A stretch of DNA of 64,000 nt from G965197405 sp965197405 (GTDB lineage Bacteria; Chloroflexota; Dehalococcoidia; Lucifugimonadales; JAGWBF01). The translations under genes and the position numbers were made by a program. Location of the stretch: NCBI GenBank assembly GCA_965197405.1, contig OZ240206.1:248001-312000 (forward strand). The letters run 5' to 3'. Positions 57,433 to 64,000 of the stretch are shown here, piece by piece (the first letter of the stretch is position 1; every line of letters starts with the position of its first letter). The notes beneath the pieces were generated by a model, which was not told the DNA's origin, did not search any database, and saw only the letters and a program-made list of their open reading frames with translations.

Positions 57433-58977
57433 CTATCTGCCCTCCTTGACCCAGTCCGCCACGCGCTCACCGATCATGATGGTGGTGGCGTTGGTATTGG
57501 CCCTGATCACGTCGGGCATCACCGATGCGTCCACCACCCGCAGTCCCTCCAGTCCGTGGACCAGGCAATACTGGTCTACAACCGCCATAGGGTCCGACGC
57601 TGGCCCCATTTTGCAGGTGCCGGAGATGTGATGAGAGGTCCCAACGTTCCTCAGCAGCCAGGAATCCAGGGCGTCATCGGAAGCCAGGTCCGCATCGGTG
57701 GGCGAGACCCGTTCAATGATAACGTCCTTGAACGCGGGCTGCTCGGCAAGCCGCACTGCAAGCCGGATGGCCTTGCGCATCCGCTCCCGGTCCCAGGGAT
57801 CCGTGAGGTAGTTGTAGCTCAGGCGCGGTTGCACGTTGGGGTCTCCGGATGCGAGCCTCAGCTCGCCCGAGCCGACGGCGAGTTGTAGGCTCACGCTCAG
57901 GCCGAAGTAGTTATCGCCGGTGGCGATCTGGACCTGAGCCGGGCGGTGCTCGCTGTTCATCAGGATGGGGGTAATCTGCATGTCATTGCGAGTGTTCGAT
58001 CCCTCTACAGTGTAGCGAAGACCTACCTGGATACTCGGCGCCAGAACATCGGGCTGGTCCCCCCTTGCGCGGAACAGCGGACATGCGGAGGGATGGTCTC
58101 TCAAGTTTTGGCCCACGCCCGGCAGGTCCTTGACCACGTCTATATCCAGGCTCCTGAGATGGCCGGCAGGGCCCACGCCGGAAAGCATCAACAGCTGTGG
58201 CGACCCTATGGCCCCGCCGCTCAATATGATCTGCTCTCCCTCCGCGGTGAACGTCTCCCCTCCGCTCTCGGCTTCTACTCCTACGGCACGACTGCCTTCA
58301 AACAGGACGCGCCTGGTCATTACGTTAGGCCTGATGGTGAGGTTAAGCCGGTGGCGGGCCGGGTCGAGATAAGCCAGGGCCGTGCTGATACGGATGCCAT
58401 CACGGTTGTTCAGCGCTCTGGGTGAGACGCCCGTGGACTCCGGGTGATTCTGGTCCGGGTCGTCGAGAAAACCTTCCGTCAGACACGCTTCATGGAAGGC
58501 GGCCGCGTGGGGTAGCCACTCTTGTCTCCTGTACCGGCGCACGGGAATGGGGCCATCGGAGCCGTGGAAGTCCCCCCGAAAGTCCAGGTCCGTCTCCATC
58601 TTGCGAAAATAGGTCAGGACCTTGGTGAAGGCCCACTCATCGTTGCCCCAGGCTGCCCAACTATCGTAGTCCTCGGGGATCCCGCGGAAGAGGACCTGGC
58701 CGTTTATGGCGCTGGACCCCCCCGTTGCCTTGCCACGGGGAATGGACAGGTCGGTCAGGTAAGGGGTGACAGTGGCCACATATCCCCAGGTATGGGGGCC
58801 ATAGGCTGACATATATACGTTGTTCCCCTGCTTTATGTCTTCGGGCAGTCGCTCTAAATCTGGATAGTCGGGCCCGGCTTCCAGAAGAAGCACAGACCGG
58901 CGGGCGTCCTCTGACAGACGAGCTGCCAGGGTCGCGCCCGCCGAGCCTGCGCCAATCACGATTACATCATAGCGCAT
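57433..58977 (-). CDS. GMC-family FAD-dependent oxidoreductase
   Basis: 514 residues. Dinucleotide fold VIGAGSAGATLAARL at residues 7-21, then LLLEAGPDYPDLER and the GMC signature region RGKATGGSSAINGQVLFRG. The C-terminal active-site segment is GTSHHISGTCKMG, with the partner N in RANTNATTIMIGE. Choline dehydrogenase, glucose/alcohol oxidases and related enzymes share this layout. The substrate is an unknown alcohol. The stop codon touches the start of the alpha/beta hydrolase. Confidence 0.93.
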   Translation of the reverse strand: MRYDVIVIGAGSAGATLAARLSEDARRSVLLLEAGPDYPDLERLPEDIKQGNNVYMSAYGPHTWGYVATVTPYLTDLSIPRGKATGGSSAINGQVLFRGIPEDYDSWAAWGNDEWAFTKVLTYFRKMETDLDFRGDFHGSDGPIPVRRYRRQEWLPHAAAFHEACLTEGFLDDPDQNHPESTGVSPRALNNRDGIRISTALAYLDPARHRLNLTIRPNVMTRRVLFEGSRAVGVEAESGGETFTAEGEQIILSGGAIGSPQLLMLSGVGPAGHLRSLDIDVVKDLPGVGQNLRDHPSACPLFRARGDQPDVLAPSIQVGLRYTVEGSNTRNDMQITPILMNSEHRPAQVQIATGDNYFGLSVSLQLAVGSGELRLASGDPNVQPRLSYNYLTDPWDRERMRKAIRLAVRLAEQPAFKDVIIERVSPTDADLASDDALDSWLLRNVGTSHHISGTCKMGPASDPMAVVDQYCLVHGLEGLRVVDASVMPDVIRANTNATTIMIGERVADWVKEGR

Positions 58978-59026
58978 GGTCTCCTCCTTGTTCGGTCATC
59001 ATACCTGTGCCGTGGCGTTCGCGGGT

Positions 59027-59056
59027 ATTGTACATGAGAGGGCACATTCGGGTCGA
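59027..59056 (-). promoter_or_regulatory. possible promoter of the GMC gene (TCGACC-N18-TACAAT)
   Basis: Minus-strand TACAAT (59032-59027) with TCGACC (59056-59051) 18 bases away. The -35 is imperfect. Leader of about 45 nt to ATG 58977. Confidence 0.4.
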
Positions 59057-59251
59057 GACGCAGAGTGAAAGAGTGAAGGAAGGGGCCATGCTATCCTCCA
59101 GGCTTTGACCCTTATGCTCCTTCTTTCCATGCGGACATGATAGCACAACTAAGTGCGGCGAAGGTTGCACGCCCGGAGTATAGGGGCTAAAGTATGAGGG
59201 ACGATGGAAGGGGCGGTTGCCCCATTCTCTCCGAAAAGGAGGTGCGCGGCG

Positions 59252-60073
59252 ATGCCAAACGCGCTGATAAAAGGGGTCAATATCTACTACGAGAGTCACT
59301 GCGGCGGGTCCCCACTGGTGTTCGCCTATGGCCTGGGGGGCAATACGGGTGAGTGGGCGGGGCAGGTTGCGGCTTTCTCAGAGCGCTACCGCTTCATCAT
59401 CTGGGACCCGCGCGGCCACGGGAGGTCGGACAGCCCGCCCAACCGGGAGCAATACGGGTTGCAAATCTCGGCGGAGGACCTGCACGGACTGTTGGACCAC
59501 CTGGGAATAGACAAGGCCTACGTGGGCGGCCTGTCTATGGGAGGCGGCATCGCTGCTCGATTCGCCGTAGCCCATCCGGAGCGCGTGGCTGCGCTGCTGA
59601 TTATAGATTCGGCATCGGCCTCCGGCCTGCCCATGTCGCCGGAAATGCGCGCCATGCGGGAGAAGACCGTTGACCTGGCCGAGACCCAGGGCATGGGAGC
59701 GGTGGCGGACTACTCTATCCAGTCGAACCCCAATCTCAGGACTCAGGCTGAAGCGGGGCCGGAGGCGCTGGAAGGGCTCAGGCAGATGTTCCTGGGCCTC
59801 AACCCGACCGGCTACGCGAACACCATCCGCGCCATGCTGGAGCCCGACTTTCCCACGGAGAAGCTGTCAGAAATCACCGTCCCGACGCTGGTGCTGGCGG
59901 GCGATCAGGACCCGGCCCTGGAGCCGGCCCGCCTGACCCATGCCAGGATTCCCGGCTCCCAGCTCGTTGTCATACCCGGCGCGGGACATCTCTCGAACCT
60001 GGACAAGCCGGAGGAGTTTAACGCCCATATCCTGGAGTTTCTAAGCAAGGTGGAGGCTGGCGTCAGAGCGTAG
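59252..60073 (+). CDS. alpha/beta hydrolase
   Basis: 273 residues from ATG 59252 with AAGGAGG ahead (the ATG at 59204 is less likely). The nucleophile serine lies in VGGLSMGGGIAARFA. Oxyanion region FAYGLGGNTGEWAG, Asp in LAGDQDPALE, and His in VIPGAGHLSNLDKP make a complete triad. Substrate not predictable; 3-oxoadipate enol-lactonase-like in overall look. Divergent from the GMC gene. Confidence 0.9.
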   Translation: MPNALIKGVNIYYESHCGGSPLVFAYGLGGNTGEWAGQVAAFSERYRFIIWDPRGHGRSDSPPNREQYGLQISAEDLHGLLDHLGIDKAYVGGLSMGGGIAARFAVAHPERVAALLIIDSASASGLPMSPEMRAMREKTVDLAETQGMGAVADYSIQSNPNLRTQAEAGPEALEGLRQMFLGLNPTGYANTIRAMLEPDFPTEKLSEITVPTLVLAGDQDPALEPARLTHARIPGSQLVVIPGAGHLSNLDKPEEFNAHILEFLSKVEAGVRA

Positions 60074-60107
60074 GGCGTCGGCCACTGGGCAGTCAGCCGG
60101 CATTATT

Positions 60108-60277
60108 ATGAAAATAGCCTGCAATCTCCATCCAGTCATTCCGGCCCCCGTATCCGGTACGGGGCAGGCTTTGAGCCGGAATCCATACCCCCGCCTTCTG
60201 GACTCCCGCTCCCCGTTTCCACGGGGACAAGCTCCGCGGGAGTGACGGTGTGGGAGTACAGCCGCCGCCATTTTCAT
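60108..60277. repeat. composite dispersed repeat
   Basis: Starts ATGAAAATAGCC, ends CCATTTTCAT. Inside is GTCATTCCGGCCCCCGTATC...GAGCCGGAATCCAT plus CTCCCGCTCCCCGTTTCCAC...GCGGGAGTGACGG. The longest copy seen, with close likeness to 62410-62553. Confidence 0.7.
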
Positions 60278-60321
60278 CCCCGTGCCTGGCTTTGTAAAGG
60301 CCACAGCGTTTCGCGGGAAGG

Positions 60322-60636
60322 CTACTTCATAATCTCGGCGATCTGTATCTGCGGGCTAATCTGGGTGTAGTTGGGTATGTCGCTCATAATCTCGCGCCCG
60401 TGGGTCGCGAACCCGCCGTGGACCTCTTCGACCGAGTTGAATATGAGGTGTCCCGTCGCGGCGAAGGGGGCCGGAGCGCTGGGGTCCGCGCTGCTGACTC
60501 CCTGCTCTACCTCACTCCGGACCAGGCCCATAGGGTCGAGCAAGCGGTGCACCATCGGTATATGGGTGTTCAGGTAGTAGTCCATGTCAAAAGTCTTGCC
60601 CTGCTCATTGGGGTACAGTACCGATACTTTGATCAT
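60322..60636 (-). CDS. EthD family protein
   Basis: 104 residues. MIKVSVLYPNEQGKTFDMDY with YYLNTHIPMVHRLLDPMGL is the EthD ferredoxin-like fold with the conserved His in the T-H-x-P-M motif. Family members take part in ether or aromatic breakdown or in binding polyketide-like products, often without known chemistry. Last gene of the leftward run that includes SDR and thiamine enzymes, 80 bases after the SDR. Confidence 0.87.
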   Translation of the reverse strand: MIKVSVLYPNEQGKTFDMDYYLNTHIPMVHRLLDPMGLVRSEVEQGVSSADPSAPAPFAATGHLIFNSVEEVHGGFATHGREIMSDIPNYTQISPQIQIAEIMK

Positions 60637-60716
60637 GGGTCTCTCTCCACATTATTTATACTTGATTTGTACACAGGACCAAACCCGGCTGACCCGTGTG
60701 CTCCCGCTCCAGACGC

Positions 60717-61478
60717 TTACACCGCGGTCCAGCCGCCGTCGGCCAGTATGGCCGCGCCCGTGATGAAGGACGCCTCGTCGGAGCAGAGGTAGGCCGCAAC
60801 GTCGGCCATCTCCTCAGCATTGCCAATCCGACCCAGGGGGATGCGCGCGAGCCGGTTTGCCAGCGCCGCTTCGGGGTCTCCCGTCTGCTGCCTGTTGTTA
60901 CGGGCTAGGGGAGTGTCTATAGGCCCTGGGCAGAGGGCATTTACCCGGATGCCGTCGGTGGCGTGGTCCAGGGCCAGGCAGCGGGTCAGCTGGATTACGG
61001 CCCCCTTGGTGGCCGGGTACACGGCCGAGGCTTCGACCCCCACCACCCCCATCTGGGAGGCGGTGTTGAGGATGACGCCGCCACCCTGGGACTTCATCAG
61101 GGGTATAGCCTCCTTGCATCCCAGGAATACTCCCTTCAGGTTCACCGCAAAAATCCTGTCGAAGCCCTCCTCGTCTATGTCGAGTATGGTGCCGCGTATG
61201 GCTATGCCGGCGTTGTTGAAGAGGATGTCCAGGCGTCCGTAGGCTTCAACGGCGGCCTCTATCATGCGCCGGACCGCCTGGGAATCGGTCACGTTGGCGT
61301 CAACGGCGGTGGCCGCGCCCCCTCCGGCACGGATTGACCTCACCGTCTCCTCATTGCCCTCTTCCTGTATATCTACGGCCACCACCTTCGCGCCCTCCCG
61401 GGCGAACTTGAGGGCTGATGCCTGTCCAATGCCGGAGCCTGCCCCTGTGATGAGGGCTACCTTATCCTTTAGACGCAT
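60717..61478 (-). CDS. short-chain dehydrogenase/reductase
   Basis: 253 residues from ATG 61478 (GGAGGGATC directly ahead; the frame extends 31 codons further up without a site). NAD(P)-binding TGAGSGIG near residue 13, NNAG near 87, catalytic Ser in ILNTASQMG and Y-x3-K in AVYPATKGAV. C-terminal ADGGWTAV is normal. An Asp at the end of the second strand (AVDIQ) suggests NAD rather than NADP. Substrate unknown. Confidence 0.93.
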   Translation of the reverse strand: MRLKDKVALITGAGSGIGQASALKFAREGAKVVAVDIQEEGNEETVRSIRAGGGAATAVDANVTDSQAVRRMIEAAVEAYGRLDILFNNAGIAIRGTILDIDEEGFDRIFAVNLKGVFLGCKEAIPLMKSQGGGVILNTASQMGVVGVEASAVYPATKGAVIQLTRCLALDHATDGIRVNALCPGPIDTPLARNNRQQTGDPEAALANRLARIPLGRIGNAEEMADVAAYLCSDEASFITGAAILADGGWTAV

Positions 61479-61598
61479 GATCCCTCCTTCAAAATGCACG
61501 CTCAGGACATAGACCCCTGTGGAACTGAGAGCGGCCCAAGGGTGGCCGCCCGGCATGGGCAAAACGTACACCCCTTTGAAGTCGGCTTGAAGTCCGCT

Positions 61599-62171
61599 TC
61601 AGGCAACACGCCTCTCCAGAGCCTCTTTTACTTCCTTTAAGGACTCCCCCATAGTGCGGTCGGGATAACCGGGCACGTCCCCGTCTTGGACCACCTTCAG
61701 GGACACGAAGGTGGGGCCGGCCCCTTCCAGCACGTCCTGGATGCCGATAACGAACTCCTCCAGGCTGTCGAACTGGTAGGTCCTGGGATAGCCGCCACTC
61801 TCCGCAAAGGCCTTGAAGTCAATCCTGTCCAGGCCGGGGATGGGCTGCCCCCCGGTGGAGATGTAGCTGCCGTCCTCAAAGAGGAAATGCACCAGGTTCT
61901 CGGTGGCAGCGCTCCCCACGGTTACCAGGCTGCCCAGGTTTGTGCGCAGGAGGCTATCGGAGTCCAGCACCAGGACCTTTCGACGGGGCTGGGCCAGGGC
62001 TATGCCCAGGCCTACGGAGATGGCCTTGTCCATGCAATCGGAGATGTCGAGGTCCAGCTCTCTGCGTTGAGACACGGCGCTCCACCCCCTCAGGGCTGCC
62101 GTTGCCGATACGACGACGGCATCTTCGCGCCAGGCGCTTATGGCCTTCACCGCTTCCAGAAAGGGTATCAA
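61599..62171 (-). CDS. ComE-like thiamine enzyme paralogue with altered cofactor motif
   Basis: 190 residues, similar end to end to the subunit at 62610-63197 (TTGGQPIPG-like STGGQPIPG, DxLEE, LKVV). The thiamine diphosphate motif is changed: VLDGDGSLLMNLG in the intact paralogue reads VLDSDSLLRTNLG here, so both glycines of the GDG are serines. FENGVY becomes FEDGSY. Magnesium-thiamine binding could be lost, or it could be a regulatory subunit. It starts 12 bases after the 75-residue membrane protein. Confidence 0.75.
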   Translation of the reverse strand: MIPFLEAVKAISAWREDAVVVSATAALRGWSAVSQRRELDLDISDCMDKAISVGLGIALAQPRRKVLVLDSDSLLRTNLGSLVTVGSAATENLVHFLFEDGSYISTGGQPIPGLDRIDFKAFAESGGYPRTYQFDSLEEFVIGIQDVLEGAGPTFVSLKVVQDGDVPGYPDRTMGESLKEVKEALERRVA

Positions 62172-62183
62172 CGCCCGTCTCCC

Positions 62184-62411
62184 TCAGTTATCAGGCTGTG
62201 GGCCGCCCTCATCGTCGCCGACTCTGGAGGGACCTCTACGGACGAGAACCATGACCCACATCCCCAAGGGTATCATAACGCCTCCCAGCACCCCAAGGGG
62301 TATGCTGGAGTCGAGAAAGCCGGTGAAGAGCAGCCAGAAGCCGACTCCGAACAGGCCCCAGCCTACGGCTTGCCCAAAGAGACTTCTGGCGAGTATTTTC
62401 AGCATTACCAT
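62184..62411 (-). CDS. small membrane protein of unknown function
   Basis: 75 residues: a first hydrophobic helix (AVGWGLFGVGFWLLFTGFL), a second (VLGGVMIPLGMWVMVLV) and a charged C-terminal tail (RRGPSRVGDDEGGPQPDN). No family recognised. The position between the two thiamine-enzyme subunits in the same direction suggests expression with them, perhaps in holding the enzyme at the membrane. Confidence 0.55.
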   Translation of the reverse strand: MVMLKILARSLFGQAVGWGLFGVGFWLLFTGFLDSSIPLGVLGGVMIPLGMWVMVLVRRGPSRVGDDEGGPQPDN

Positions 62412-62553
62412 GAGGATAAGCCTGCACCCCCCATCCCGTCATTCCGGCCTTGAGCCGGAATCCATATCCCCGGCTTCGGGACTCCCGCTCCCCGTTTCCA
62501 TGTGGACAAGCTTCGCGGGAGTGACGGCGGGGGAGTCCAGCGGCCATTTTCAT
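62410..62553. repeat. dispersed repeat similar to 60108-60277
   Basis: It contains CGTCATTCCGGCCTTGAGCC, CTCCCGCTCCCCGTTTCCAT and AAGCTTCGCGGGAGTGACGG, ending in GCCATTTTCAT. It lies in the gap between the intact ComE-like gene and the small membrane protein gene, so the operon may be interrupted here. Confidence 0.65.
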
Positions 62554-62609
62554 GCCCTTGCATGGCCTTCACAAGGGCATGGGCAATCCGGGGACTAGCT
62601 GCCCCGGAA

Positions 62610-63197
62610 TTAGGTTCCGAAGAGCTTGGACAGCTCCGCTATGGCGACGGTGGTGTTCCTGCCGGGCCTCTGCCGGAACTGGACCGGAGTGTTCTCTATT
62701 TCGGGGACGACCTTGAGGCATACCAGCACCGGCCCCTTTTGCTGGAGGATGTCGTCTATGTTGGTTGCAAGGTCTTCAGTGTCGTCGAACTCGTAGGCGG
62801 CGGCGTACCCGGCCTCTCTGGCCATGCCCTGGAAGCTGGCTTTCCCCTCTCCCGGGATGGGCTGCCCGCCGGTAACGGCGTATACCCCGTTCTCGAAGAC
62901 GAAGTGGTAGAGGTTTTCGGGGGCCTTGTTGCTTATCGTGACCAGCGTGCCCAGGTTCATCAGCAGGCTCCCATCGCCGTCCAGCACCATCACCTTGCGT
63001 TCGGGCCTTGCCAGGGCAAGGCCCAGGCCAAGGGACGAGGCCTTGCCCATGCAGCCGCCCATCGGGAAGTCCATCTCCTCATGCTGGGTAACACTGGGTA
63101 GGCCGAACCTCATGTTACCCGCGTTCATGGTGGTGATAATCAGGCTGTCACCCCGGTGCTCGTCCAGTATCCTGACAGCATCAATGTTTTTAATCAT
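62610..63197 (-). CDS. sulfopyruvate/phosphonopyruvate decarboxylase-like, thiamine-binding (beta) subunit
   Basis: 195 residues. C-terminal-type domain of thiamine diphosphate enzymes, as in ComE: VMVLDGDGSLLMNLGTLVTI near residues 69-88 is the GDG motif that binds magnesium and thiamine diphosphate, followed by FENGVYAVTGGQPIPG. It should pair with the alpha gene upstream (48 bases away) to decarboxylate a 2-oxo acid with a sulfo, phosphono or similar group. The exact substrate is not decided by sequence. Confidence 0.85.
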   Translation of the reverse strand: MIKNIDAVRILDEHRGDSLIITTMNAGNMRFGLPSVTQHEEMDFPMGGCMGKASSLGLGLALARPERKVMVLDGDGSLLMNLGTLVTISNKAPENLYHFVFENGVYAVTGGQPIPGEGKASFQGMAREAGYAAAYEFDDTEDLATNIDDILQQKGPVLVCLKVVPEIENTPVQFRQRPGRNTTVAIAELSKLFGT

Positions 63198-63245
63198 CGC
63201 TGGAAAGACTCCTTTACTGACTACTGATACTCGGAAGGCCGCGGG

Positions 63246-63752
63246 CTAGCTGCCAAATTCAGTCCCCAAGAGGACTGCGACGGGTCTGGAGGTGCGGACG
63301 GCCTCATCCGCCGCGATGGATATGCGAGATGCGTCTTGGTCCTCCTCTACCAGGTAGTAGTTGATGCCCCACGCATGAAGGACGTGCTCGATGAACCGGG
63401 CTGCCGAGTCCCTGGTAACGCCGTGTCTATCCCAGCCGCGATACCCTATCAGCATCACCAGGGGCTGGTTTACATCCAGGCCAAGCCCCCGTATGGAGTC
63501 GCCCGATTCCATGATGCCCGTATTCTGGATAAGCACCACGGGTTTCTTGCCACCCACCCAGAGCCCCGCTGCGATGGCCATAGTCTCGCCTTCTCGACAG
63601 ACGGGAACCAGGTCAATGGTGGGGTCTTCCATAAGCTGGTGGTACATGAAGTTGGTCTCGCTGTCCGGGAGCCACACCACATGGGTTATATTGTTCTTCT
63701 TGAGCTCCTCGACGATTGAGAGGGGATGTAGCACTGCTTCTTGCTGTTGCAT
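63246..63752 (-). CDS. sulfopyruvate/phosphonopyruvate decarboxylase-like, alpha subunit
   Basis: 168 residues. N-terminal-type (Pyr) domain of thiamine enzymes as in ComD: ITHVVWLPDSETNFMYHQL, then VPVCREGETMAIAAGLWVGG, where the Glu activates thiamine, and VVLIQNTGIMESGDSIRGL. It pairs with the beta subunit just downstream. First gene of the run, with a near-consensus promoter about 95-120 bases ahead. Confidence 0.86.
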   Translation of the reverse strand: MQQQEAVLHPLSIVEELKKNNITHVVWLPDSETNFMYHQLMEDPTIDLVPVCREGETMAIAAGLWVGGKKPVVLIQNTGIMESGDSIRGLGLDVNQPLVMLIGYRGWDRHGVTRDSAARFIEHVLHAWGINYYLVEEDQDASRISIAADEAVRTSRPVAVLLGTEFGS

Positions 63753-63844
63753 CTTATCTGCTTTGCCTCCCAGTGAGTCCCCAGTGAGTCCGATAATTCA
63801 GATAAGTCAAACGAATCAGGGGGATTGCGAGCTTGACGGCCCCT

Positions 63845-63873
63845 ATTATATGCGAGGGCAGGGCCGAGGTCAA
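63845..63873 (-). promoter_or_regulatory. promoter of the thiamine-enzyme operon (TTGACC-N17-TATAAT)
   Basis: Minus-strand TTGACC (63873-63868) and perfect TATAAT (63850-63845), 17 bases apart. Start near 63838, leader of about 85 nt before ATG 63752. Confidence 0.7.
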
Positions 63874-63921
63874 CGCTCCCTGGCGGCCCGATGCAAGCCC
63901 CACGGAGCGGTCGGGGGATGG

Positions 63922-64000
63922 CTAAGCCGTGGAGTCCAGCGCCTCCCTCACGGCGCGCAGCAGCGTGTCCTCCTCCTCCAGGAAAACGGTCCGGGGGTCC
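63922..64000 (-). CDS. C-terminal end of a further gene (cut by the window)
   Basis: On the minus strand the last 25 codons are open and end with TAG at 63924-63922: ...RTVFLEEEDTLLRAVREALD and STA. It has the helical, charged look of a C-terminus. Too short for a family call. It would precede the thiamine operon in the same direction. Confidence 0.5.
   Translation of the reverse strand, partial: DPRTVFLEEEDTLLRAVREALDSTA

Overview
The window is about 64 kb of GC-rich bacterial chromosome, densely coded on both strands. The gene content points to a Chloroflexota bacterium, most likely a Dehalococcoidia/SAR202-type lineage. The evidence is an 11-gene complex I operon without nuoE/F/G, an AccD-AccA fusion, a full cofGHDC set for coenzyme F420, tandem NIPSNAP genes, and a wealth of uncultivated-lineage hydrolases and oxidoreductases. 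This placement is inference from gene families; no rRNA is present, and I see no tRNA gene.

Layout. 0.2-12.1 kb: a LOG-like protein, then the leftward nuo operon (nuoA-B-C-orf-D-H-I-J-K-L-M-N) driven by a TTGACA-N18-TATATT promoter. 12.4-21.6 kb: a rightward housekeeping run: DUF177, rpmF, fabD, nusB, acpP, uracil-DNA glycosylase, RNase J, FtsK, accDA. 21.8-28.8 kb (leftward): Mrp-type ATPase with a MIP18-like partner, a lipoprotein, a D-aminoacylase-like amidohydrolase and an orphan peptide-type substrate-binding lipoprotein. 30-37.9 kb: a DNA repair locus (uvrB, ruvA, ruvC, yebC, and divergent ruvB) interrupted by a toxin-antitoxin pair, a PIN-like nuclease and a DUF3696-type ATPase. 37.9-44.9 kb: two double-domain NIPSNAP genes running into cofG-cofH-cofD-cofC and an F420-type luciferase-like oxidoreductase. 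45-49.8 kb: an orphan sensor kinase, a Thr-Pro repeat surface protein, an internally deleted IS5-type element and a broken thermonuclease gene. 49.8-64 kb: small-molecule metabolism (HpaI-type aldolase, FabI, crotonase, dienelactone hydrolase, MFS transporter, beta-lactamase-fold hydrolase, GMC oxidoreductase, two alpha/beta hydrolases, SDR, EthD, and split thiamine-pyrophosphate decarboxylase subunits).

The intergenic spaces are unusually rich in dispersed palindromic repeats. One family has paired arms resembling CATTCCGAGCG...GAATCTAAAA. Another is bounded by ATGAAAATA and ATTTTCAT and carries CCCGC...GCGGG hairpins. Several copies sit inside the nuo operon.

How the genes work together: respiratory membrane energisation (Nuo with an unidentified electron input), fatty acid synthesis (fabD, acpP, accDA, fabI), recombination repair (RuvABC, UvrB, UDG), and an F420-based redox economy. 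The most unusual places are the uvrB/toxin-antitoxin/PIN/ATPase junction (32.0-34.6 kb), the mobile remnants at 26.6 kb and 49.0-49.7 kb, and the thiamine-enzyme operon at the right end, which includes a paralogue with an altered cofactor motif.
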